DNA of 20,000 nucleotides, taken from assembly GCA_034096865.1 (NCBI GenBank), contig JAWQFJ010028785.1:117501-137500 (forward strand), in the 5' to 3' direction. The number at the start of each line of letters is the position of its first letter. Position 1 is the first letter of the stretch. The notes below the pieces were generated by a model. The model was not told where the DNA came from, did no database searches, and saw only the letters and a program-made list of their open reading frames with translations. Below are positions 1 through 10,700 of the stretch, one piece after another. Made by a program: the position numbers and the translations under genes. This DNA is from Theodoxus fluviatilis. Its lineage: Eukaryota > Mollusca > Gastropoda > Cycloneritida > Neritidae.

Positions 1-792
1 TCCGTCCGTCCGGGCGTAAAAAACTTAAACGTTGGATTTTTCTCGGAGACTATTAAGTCTATCAACACCAAATGTGGCATGATGGTGTATAATGACAAGA
101 CCTCAAAAAACATACATAGTGACTTGACCTTGCTTCAAGGTCAAGGTCACAGGAGCCATAAATGTGGTCTCAAAAACAGTCATTTTTCACATTTTCCCAA
201 TTTTCTCCCACATTATTGAGAATGGCGACCTTAGCTACAAGTGGTATATAGGTCAAAGCAAGCCCTATCTTTTGATACCAGTTTGGTTGACCTTGCTTCA
301 AGGTCAAGGTCACAGGAGCTCTTCAAAGTTGGATTGTATACATATTTTGAAGTGACCTTGACCCTGAGCTATGGAAGATAACTGTTTCAAACTTAATAAT
401 TATGTGGGGCACATGTTATACTTTCATCATGAGACACATTTGTTCACATATCATCAAGGTCAAGGTCACTTTGACCCTTATGAAATGTGACCAAAATGAG
501 GTAGTGAACCACTAAAAGTGACTATATCTCATGGTAGAAAGTGCCAATAAGCACCATTGTGCTTCCTATGTCTTGAATTAACAGCTTTGTGTTGCATGAC
601 CTTGGATGACCTTGACCTTGGGTCAAGGTCACATGTATTTTGGTAGGAAAAATGTGTAAAGCATTTCTTTGTGAATGATGTCATTGGTAGGTTTAGTTGT
701 TTGACCTTGACCTTGAAGGTCACCTGAAGGTCAAGGTCATATAAAGGTCAAGGTCAAGCATGTGAGTCGTATGGGCTTTGCCCTTCTTGTTT
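1..792 (+). mobile_element. Interspersed repeat rich in TCAAGGTCA motifs, copy 1 (5' end cut by the window)
   Basis: The sequence from the first bases to gccctt-cttgttt at 792 is a near-colinear copy of 11530-12307. It includes the same CGTCCGGGCG start, the AACGTTGGATTTTTCT block, and the terminal gagtcgtatgggctttgccc. There is no long open frame. It lies in the intron before exon 944. It carries more than ten TCAAGGTCA/TGACCTTGA motifs in direct and inverted order. Its family is not recognised; it behaves like a non-autonomous element. Confidence 0.75.
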
Positions 793-943
793 CCCCATGA
801 GTGTATGGTGTCATGGGAAAAGTATTCAAACAGCATTCATTGCGTTATTGCTCACCTTCTTCACTGACTAGCAGTCTCTATTTGAAAATGTGACCACTTT
901 GGTAGAACTTTCACTGTACTACATTTGTGTGATTCTTTTTCAG

Positions 944-989
944 TCGCCAGACTTCTATGTGGAGATGAAGTGGGAGTTCACCAGCTGGG
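944..989 (+). CDS. ANKRD13: ANKRD13 exon a (first visible exon)
   Basis: Acceptor cag at 941-943 follows a T-rich tract; donor GTAGGG starts at 990. It encodes [15 protein letters not shown] and ends with one base of the next codon. This is the conserved start of the post-ankyrin region. Its 5' partner exon is upstream of the window. Confidence 0.92.
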
Positions 990-3900
990 GTAGGGCAATA
1001 TTTCTTTTCCGTGGAGATTCCCCAGTGGGTTGGGGTAAACAGGATAGACCCATCTCACCTCCCTGCATGATTCTAAAATGATTCTAGGCAAATTGTGACT
1101 TGACTTGCTCTTAGTTACTCTAACCATTTCAAGTTATCTGCATGATCCAGTTACTGGCCTTTCATGGTTCTGCATGATCCAGTTATTGGCCTTCCATGGT
1201 TCTCAAACACTGATAGGTGTTAAACTCCATTTATTATCATTATCATCTCTGTGGTGTTATTCCACTGAGGGCAGCAAAAACAGTAAATCTTGAGAAATTC
1301 TTATGCAGTCTTCATGCTTATCACTTGTTTGACACCTGATTCATGTCAGTGGAGCATGATGACCATGAACCATCTATAGCTAAATCATGTAAGTAGTTCA
1401 TGATAACCATTAGAAATCATCTGTTCTGGTGCTGTTGTAAAACTATAATTTGTTTGTTTTCATGCAGTTCCCCTTGTCTCCCGCATGTGTCCAAGTGATA
1501 CGTATCGAGTCTGGAAAAGTGGTAAGCACACGTTGTAGGATAGTGTTTTCTAGAAAACTCATACACCGTCCTAACATAATTTCTGCCTGCAAGTTCATAG
1601 CAGACAGTTTGGATCCTGACAGAGATATGATATAACTGGATGTAAATGTGAAGTCGGGTAATTGTATGTATATTCATATGTTATTAAAAAAATTTCAAAT
1701 GTTCTGATGATTTGTAAGAAAATTTGGTGTGCTTAAATGGTATAGAATGAAGATGTTTTTGCATGATTTTGTGATTGTGTTGGTTGACAGAAACGTGAGG
1801 AATTAAACTGGGCATTTATCAGTGCATCTTGCCTATTTTGTTGTGAATTTATATGTATTAAAATGGAATTAAATATCAACTTATTTTTCTAATGAATTAT
1901 AAATACACAAACATGATGCCTTTAATAGCAAGGGAAAGAATTTTCTTACTTTTGAGTACAAGAAAAAGAGAAAGAAGTAAAAAGCATCAATACGCACATG
2001 TAGCTTGAATGTGTAAGAATGCGATGGGATCTTGCCTGCGTTCAGTATGCATTTGTTTTGTGCTGTGCAGGCTCCAATGTGATGTCTGGTGGGACTTGCT
2101 TGTGTTCAGTTCAGTACGCGTTTGTGTTGTTCTGTGCAGGCTCCAATGTGATGTTTGATGGGACTTGCTTGTGTTCAGTACGGGTTTGTGTTGTGTTGTG
2201 CTGTGCAGGCTCCAATGTGATGTCTGGTGGGACTTGCTTGTGTTCAGTTCAGTACGCGTTTGTGTTGTTCTGTGCAGGCTCCAATGTGATGTTTGATGGG
2301 ACTTGCTTGTGTTCAGTTCAGTACGCGTTTGTGTTGTGTTGTTTTGTGCAGGCTCCAATGTGATGTTTGATGGGACTTGCTTGTGCTCAGTTCAGTACGC
2401 GTTTATGTTGTGTTGTTTTGTGCAGGCTCCAATATGATGTTTGATGGGACTTGCTTGTGTTCAGTTCAGTACGGGTTTGTGTTGTGTTGTTTTGTGCAGG
2501 CTCCAATGTGATGTTTGATAGGACTTGCTTGTGTTCAGTACGGGTTTGTGTTGTGTTGTGCTGTGCAGGCTTCAATGTGATGTCTGGTGGTTTTGCTTGT
2601 GTTCAGTTCAGTACGCGTTTGTGTTGTGTTGTGCTGTGCAGGCTTCAATGTGATGTCTGGTGGGACTTGCTTGTGTTCAGTTCAGTACGCGTTTGTGTTG
2701 TGTTGTGCTGTGCAGGCTTCAATGTGATGTCTGGTGGGACTTGCTTGTGTTCAGTTCAGTACGCGTTTGTGTTGTGTTGTGCTGTGCAGGCTTCAATGTG
2801 ATGTCTGGTGGGACTTGCTTGCGTTCAGTTCAGTACGTGTTTGTGTTGTTTTGTGCACGCTCCAATGTAATGTCTGATGGGACTTGTTTGTGTTCAGTTC
2901 AGTACGCGTTTGTGCTGTGGTGTGCTGTCAGGCTCCAATGTGATGCCTGATGGGACTTGCTTGTGTTCTGTTCAGTACGCGTTTGTGTTGTTCTGTGCAG
3001 GCTCCAATGTGAGGATCGACACCACCTTGCTTGGTTTTGACAACATGACATGGCAGAGGGGAAGCAGGAGTTATGTCTTCAAGGGATCAGGTCAGTTGGC
3101 ATCTCCTCATAAAAGGTGATGGAATTGGCACTGCAGTCTGCCTCGGCAGGAGCAGAACCAGAGACGGGTTTCTCAGAAGCAATCCTTGCGCATAATAAGC
3201 TATAAGCGACTCTCTCATGGGACCAAAGGCGCATTTCATCTCGAAAGGTAAACAAAAAGTTCTAAGATGAGCGGTCTTGGCGAGTGCCTGCGTGGACAGG
3301 TTCACTGAGGAGAAAAGCCGTGAGCTTTGTGAGCGCTTGCTGCCAGTGCTCATTTCTGTACATGAAAAAAATCTTTGGAAATGAAATGTGCCTCTGGTCC
3401 TGTGAGAGGATTGTGTATGATGCTTTAGGATTGCGTCAGGGAAAACCGACATCTGTGACATGCTTAGCATTCACAGCTGTAATATTTGCAGTAATAGTAG
3501 ACTTATACTCTGGTCCTGTGAGAGGACTGTTTATGATGCTTTAGGATTGCGTCAGGGAAAACCGACATCTGTAACATGCTTAGCATTCACAGCTGTAATA
3601 TTTGCAGTAATAGTAGACTTATACTCTGGTCCTGTGAGAGGACTGTTTATGATGCTTTAGGATTGCATCTGGGAAAACTGACATGATGTACAGAATTCAA
3701 ATATGTTATTCAACCATTATCAGAGTGTAAATACATTAATTAATACAGACATCTTATTTTCTTTTTGTCATTTATTCACATAGTTAATTTTATGCATATA
3801 TTTTGTATTATTATTATTGTTATTATAGCTCATGCATACAGACTTTCTAAAAACTCACAAAACACGCAGCCTCTTTGAGACTACCGCTCATGCACTGCAA

Positions 3901-6900
3901 TGGTGATGTTTGTGACACTGCTGGCAGACCAAGCAGCCCAGGTGATGGAGATAGACCACGACCACAGAGTGGTGTACTCTGAGATGATGCGCACGGCGCC
4001 CGTCCAGGTGGACACCTCCCTGCTGGAGCCCTCAGAAGATGCTGTGGCCGCCAGACTCACCTCTCCCATCGTCACCACCTATGTGGACACTGACAAGATT
4101 GCCTTTGAAAGGTAGTGTCTCGGTATCAACTGCCTCCTTGTGTGCAGATAAGAGTGCTATAGAAGAGCAGTGTGACTCAATGTTATATAGTGCCACGTGT
4201 GCAGATGAGAGTGCTATAGAAGAGCAGTGTGGCTCAATGTTATATAGTGCCACGTGTGCAGATGAGAGTGCTATAGAAGAGCAGTGTGGCTCAATGTTAT
4301 ATAGTGCCACGTGTGCAGATGAGAGTGCTATAGAAGAGCAGTGTGGCTCAATGTTATATAGTGCCACGTGTGCAGATGAGAGTGCTATAGAAGAGCAGTG
4401 TGGCTCAATCATCAATGTTATATAGTGCTACGTGTGCAGATGAGAGTGCTATAGAAGAGCAGTGTGACTCAATGTTATATAGTGCCACGTGTGCAGATGA
4501 GAGTGCTATAGAAGAGCAGTGTGGCTCAATGTTATATAGTGCCACGTGTGCAGATGAGAGTGCTACAGAAAGGTGATTTGTCTCATTTTTTGTTTATAGC
4601 TATGTAAGCATCCTGGTGAATTATGCTACTATTAATGCAGAAAGATTGCTATAGGAAAGGAGGCGCCTCTCTTGTTCTCTGCTGTTGTTTGTTCAGGTGA
4701 GATCAACTTTGAAAGGTCGTGCCCCCTGTTGTTCTCTGCAACTATTTACAGAGACCTTTGAATATTAACCCATCTTAAAGTGTACTACTAGGCAATTCGA
4801 AGAAATTGATCTCTGCTGCTAATGTGTGAACATAAGCAGAACCTTTTCTCAGATGAGGTTGCAAAAATTACCGCCAGTATAAATTTGTTGCAATTGCTAT
4901 GGAAATATTAGCGCTTATCAAGTCCTTTGCATGAGTACCATCAAAATAGTATGGCTGTTATTCCTTTGGTGGCTTGATTCAGTTCAAAATGTTCACTGCT
5001 TTTGCTCTTCCTGTTTCAGAAACAAGTCTGGAATCTGGGGTTGGAGAAGTGACAAAACAGAAACAGTCAGTGGAAATGAATGCAAGGTGATGCACTGTTG
5101 AAATGTTGTCTGTCCCTTTACTTTTGACCATGTGTTGGTTCCTTAACTCATTGCTTACGCAGGGATAGCATTAGGAACTTTACCTGTGTACGCAGTGTTT
5201 TTGCAAGTTTTCAAAAAATCACACAAAGTCCAAATTTAGAATAACTGTTTAATGGTTGGTACCACAAGAAAGATAATCATTTGCACTTTCTAGCTGAAGT
5301 GCTGGATAGTTACAATATGCAGTAAGAAAATTGGGGAAATTTGTTTTTTAACACCAGGTACATGGAATTTTGATTTTCTTTTTTTTTTACACCTAATGTA
5401 TTGTAATAATAGTCAAGAGATAAATTTTGCACAACAGTTCTGAAATCAGTATTTCCACATCAAACTATATTGATGAATGATTGACTACAGGATAAAAAAA
5501 TGCTTGAAAATGATTTTTTTTAGCAAGTCAGAGAGGGGAAATCAGAAAATATACACTTACTCACTGCAATCTGTCTCTGTTTGAATAGAAGAAAAGTCTC
5601 AAATGACCTGAGAGAAAGAAGGCGCCCTACTCAGCATAGTCCTCTTTTGTGTGGTACAGTTCATTGGAGGAGTAGAGAAGGTTTTCGGCATCCTCTGCAT
5701 CCGAATCGATGTCTGTGTGTGCTGTAAAAACCGTTTCTATCTCTTCCTCTCTTTCTGACGCGTCGGCGACGAAGTCAATTCGTTTTCGCTTTCAGCCACG
5801 AAATCGATTCGTCTTCGTAATCAGCCACCGCTTCATTCTCGTTGACTGGGACTATTTCCGCATCAGAATCATAAAGATCTTCTTCAGAAGTCCAATATCC
5901 ACCTAGATCTTCAATATCAGACCCTTCTTCCATCCACACTTCTAATACTTCGTCATTTTCATCACCGATCGATCACCTTTCGACAACGCGACGCCATGTT
6001 GACAAGCGCATAAACCCGACGTAGGGTGAGCGTAGGTTCTACTACATCTAGCTTTCTCACAGGGACTATACTAAAAGAAAAGGTAACTCCAGCGAACACA
6101 CACTGGACAGAGAATAAAGAGCTGTACGATTTACTTCCCTTGAAACAGACACGGAGATAGGAAAAATTCATTACGGCAACCGCAACACGTACTTGCGCTA
6201 CGTAGCCAACGGGTGTTGGCGTTATCGCAACACGTCCTTGCGCTGCGTAAGCAATGGGTTAACTAATACTAGCACAACTGAATTATTCATTTGTGCAATT
6301 TTACTTGCAAAAATAAATACTGATACATGTTAAATTCTCAAAGGTCATTTCTAATTGGGGCATGGTGAAGCTCTATGGCTAAGCGATTAAAGCATTTGAC
6401 CTGCGGTTGCTTGCAGCTGATAAGTGCGGTGTTCGAAGCTGCGCAGATCCTGGAGTTGCATCCTTGGGCAAGGGGCTTCATCCACATTGCCTCTCCTACC
6501 CAGGAGTCAAGCTGGTCACTGGATGCTGCAAAGGAGTGACTGGGGGTTACAATTTCCTAAAAGAATTTCCTTGGGAAAAAATAAAGGGCAAAAATAAAGA
6601 TGATGATGAAAATGATGATGATGAAAAGTTTTGCACCAATGTTGTAGTTGCTGGATCTCTCCCAGATCTCCTCAAAGAGGCGTGAGTCAAGAGACCTGAC
6701 CTCTGCTGCTTGCAGGTTTTCAGTGCCTGCAATGTGGAGGTGGTCACCAAAACCAGGACGGAACACCTCACTGCGCAGGACAAGGAGCGCTCCAAAAGGA
6801 ACAACAAGACTCCGCTGGAGACATTCTTGGGCGCTGCTGAGGAGCATACCCGCGTCCTGCCCAGTGTGGCATCCAATGGGGTCAGTGGGGACTGCTGTCT

Positions 6901-7751
6901 TGGCCAGTGGCACACAGTACGGTCAGACACCATTTTGCCTGAAGAGGGAGTTTGTCTCCTGAAGTTTGCCTGTTCAAGTGGTTTACCGTTAGACTTTCCT
7001 CACTCTACTTCTAGTGAAAACTATAATCTGATACTCACACCTTGTCCTCTTTTTGTCCAGTAGGGTAGTTTAGGGTCACTGTCCTGTTTTCTGGGGTCAG
7101 CAAGGTCACTGTGTTAACCTTTTGGATCATTAGGAGTCACTGTAGTGTCCATTGGGGTCAGCAAGGGTCATTGTCTTCACTAATGAGGTAATTTGGAGTT
7201 ACTGTCTCATCCATTGGGAACAAAAGGGATTTGACTCATCCAGTGGGGTCAGTAGGGTTTTATTGTGTCCATTGTGGTTACTAGGAATTTCTTCCTGTTG
7301 AGTTGGTCAATAGTCAGTGCATTCCCAGACAGTGCTTTATGTGACAACCAAGGCTCAGTAGGCGGCACAAATCTAATGCCCAAACAATGGTTTGGGTCAC
7401 TAATTTGTCCAGTGAGGTCTTTGTATGTCCTACATTGTTATGCTGTTTAGGACACAAAGCTGAATGAGTAGGCACTGCTGTCTAGTTGACACTTTACCAC
7501 CAGAACTGTGTCAAGGACATGTGTCATTTTTTAGGCTGTTGTCTGTAACATCTCAATGTCAAAGAACGCTTCTGAGCAGTCTTCCGACTACAACATAAAG
7601 GTTTTACAGCTCTGTTTTGATGTAACAGTTTATTGATTTTTTTCCTAAGAAGTCAGTTACAATGGTTTCCTACTTACTTGCACCATTAGGTTTTATCATA
7701 TGTGATCACTTCCTTGGAAGGAATTTCTCTAACAGTAAGTGATAAGTGATG

Positions 7752-7794
<43 letters not shown>

Positions 7795-10700
7795 TGTGTT
7801 TTCACTGAGCTTTTTCAAGTTCAAGAGAGCTCTGCTCAGCTTATGTTATCAAGTTCTTCCTTTATGTCCTTCATTGATACATCATTTGGGATAGCTGAAC
7901 TTAATTGATATCTCATTAAAAAATGAACTTCATCTTTTGCTCCTTACACAAATCACAGATTATTCTGCACCAAATATCCGATGCAGTAAATTATTTTAAA
8001 ATGACATGAATACCTTTGCAGTCGGTCAACTTGAATTCCCATCTCACCACCCCATCCCCATCCTTCTGCACAAGTTCCTTTTGCTTTTCCACTTCCAGGA
8101 AATCTCATCCTTGTCCTACAACCCCTCGGCCATCACTCCTGAGGAGTACTTCAACAAGCACATAGAACTTGGGGACCGGGACATCGGGCGGCCCCGGGAG
8201 CAGACTACCAAGACACAGAAGTTCAAGGCCACGCTGTGGCTGTGCGAGTCCTACCCCTTGACGCTGCAGGAGCAAGTCATCCCCATCATTGACCTGATGG
8301 CTGCCAGCAACGCACACTTTGCCAAACTCAAGGACTTCATCACTCTGCAGATCCCTGCAGGCTTCCCCATCAAAATAGGTGAGCTTCAGTATTGCTGGGT
8401 ACAGAAATCTCTGTAGGAAATGAGCTTCCGTATTGCTTGGTACAGAGACAGAAATCTCTGTAGGTAGGTAAGCTTCAGTATTGCTTGGTACAAAGACAGA
8501 AATCTCTGTAGGTAGATGAGCTTCAGTATTGCTTGGTACAAAGACAGAAATCTCTGTAGGTAGGTAAGCTTCAGTATTGCTTGGTACAAAGACAGAAATC
8601 TCTGTAGGTAGATGAGCTTCAGTATTGCTTGGTACAGAAATCTCTGTTGGTAGATGAGCTTCAGTAGTGCTTGGTACAAAGACAGAAATCTCTGTAGGTA
8701 GGTGAGCTTCCGTATTGCTTGGTACAAAGACAGAAATCTCTGTAGGTAGATGAGCTTCAGTATTGCTTGGTACAGAAATCTCTGTTGGTAGGTAAGCTTC
8801 CGTATTGCTTGGTACAAAGACAGAAATCTCTGTAGGTAGATGAGCTTCAGTATTGCTTGGTACAAAGACAGAAATCTCTGTTGGTAGATGAGCTTCAGTA
8901 TTGCTTGGTACAAAGACAGAAATCTCTGTAGGTAGGTGAGCTTCCGTATTACTTGGTACAGAAATCTCTGTAGGTAGATGAGCTTCCGTATTGCTTGGTA
9001 CAAAGACAGAAATCTCTGTAGGTAGGTGAGCTTCCGTATTGCTTGGTACAGAAATCTCTGTTGGTAGATGAGCTTCAGTATTGCTTGGTACAAAGACAGA
9101 AATCTCTGTTGGTAGATGAGCTTCAGTATTGCTTGGTACAAAGACAGAAATCTCTGTAGGTAGGTGAGCTTCCGTATTACTTGGTACAGAAATCTCTGTA
9201 GGTAGGTGAGCTTCAGTATTGCTTGGTACAGAAATCTCTGTAGGTAGATGAGCTTCCGTATTGCTTGGTACAAAGACAGAAATCTCTGTAGGTTGGTGAC
9301 CTTCCGTATTGCTTGGTACAGAAATCTCTGTAGGTAGATGAGCTTCCGTATTGCTTGGTACAGAGACAGAAATATCTGTAGGTAGGTAAGCTACAGTATT
9401 GCTTGGTACAGAGACAGAAAATGAGAAACTGTGGCAGAGGAGGATTGAAAGTTAGTGTGATACAGAATATATTTTCATGTGAGCTGGCAGACCATTTGTT
9501 CTTCTAGAGGGCATTTTTCTCTCAGAAGGAGTTCCAAGGAGTAATTGCTCTCTGATGTTGAGCAGTCAAAGCTTTGGTGTACAGCTGACCAGAAGAACCT
9601 CTTTGTTTTTCTTTCAGAAATCCCCCTGTTCCATGTACTGAACGCGCGCATCACGTTTGGGAACATCTATGGACAGGACCAGCCCCTTGAGTCTGTGTCC
9701 TGTGTGCAGTCGTCCGATGGAACTCAAGAATGCATCATTGAGGACGGCTGCTTCGAGCCGCCACCCAGCTACGTCCGACAAGGTGAGGCCTTCGTGTCCT
9801 TTCCTTCATGGATCTGTGCAGCTCATGCACAGTCCTACTGCTGTAGCTGGACTGAAAAATGTTCATTTGTAGTGATGGAGGGAAGATGTGATGAGGTGTG
9901 CAGCAGCTATCTGCATCAGTGAAGGCACCAAGCACTGAGATGAACCCTCAGTGCAGCAGTGATTTTGTACCAGGCTGAAATGCCTCTGCGGGAGTGGAGA
10001 TGACATTGACACCCTTTCCAAGCATCCTTCCTGGTTCTGTGTTGGTCATCAGGTGCCTGAAAGGAACGATCAAATGGCCTGGTGTTTAGGCAGTTAACCC
10101 TATGAGCGCCGTCGGCGGTCATAACCGCCGAAGTAGTTACCTCCCCTCACAGCCGTCGGCGGTTATAGTCGACAAACCGATAGGCATGTTTGAATCTGGC
10201 GCTGTTTGCTATGAATCTTGGGATTGTGAGAGCTCTCTACGCATGGAGACTGCACAGAAGAGCCTCGCTTTCATAATAATAGTCGCCATATTGTTTCACT
10301 GCACATGCGCGAATTTAGATCGAATTTTTAAGTTACTGATCGAGGTAGACACGCTGCCGCTCGTTTCGATTGCGCACGCTGGCCCAGAAATGACTCAGCT
10401 CGATCCTGATGAAGAGCGAATCTTCTAAATATTGTTCGATTCGGACTCGGAAGAAGAATTCCATGGCTTCACAGAGGAAGATTTGGTCGAGTTTGCCGCA
10501 GACAGTGACTCCGATGACGAAATCGAAGTTGAACCAGTGCAGTCTAAGATTCCGTCTGCGTGTGACCACTCTTGGTTGCTGTGGCAAACTCAACCAAATC
10601 TTCCTCTGTAAAGCCATGGAATTCTTCTTCCGAGTCAGAATCGAACAATATTTCAAAGATTCGCTCTTCATCAGAATCGAACTCAATCATTTCTGAGCCA

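Noticed and set aside
1987..2950. Overlapping repetitive open frames on both strands across the acceptor array
   Set aside because: A 69-bp unit keeps frames open by arithmetic. Only the last unit is directly in frame with the true exon, and it is reported as an alternative acceptor.
3392..3684. 116-bp repeat as another splice-junction-derived array
   Set aside because: The unit shows only a weak resemblance (GCGTCAGGG versus AGGTCAGTT) to the donor at 3091 and none to the acceptor at 3927.
4032..4425. Repetitive 127/128-codon frames on both strands
   Set aside because: They are a product of the 57-bp tandem repeat. The plus-strand frame is not the frame used by exon 3928-4111.
6360..6450. 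A functional tRNA gene
   Set aside because: A and B boxes are present, but the sequence does not form a clean cloverleaf and runs into a SINE body and a simple-repeat tail.
8386..9273. 295-codon minus-strand open frame with repeated [13 protein letters not shown] units
   Set aside because: It is produced by the 42/48-bp donor-derived minisatellite, whose unit lengths are multiples of three. It lies inside an intron and has no independent start context or family match.
8379..9420. CRISPR array
   Set aside because: The repeats are directly adjacent with no unique spacers, and the context is a eukaryotic intron.
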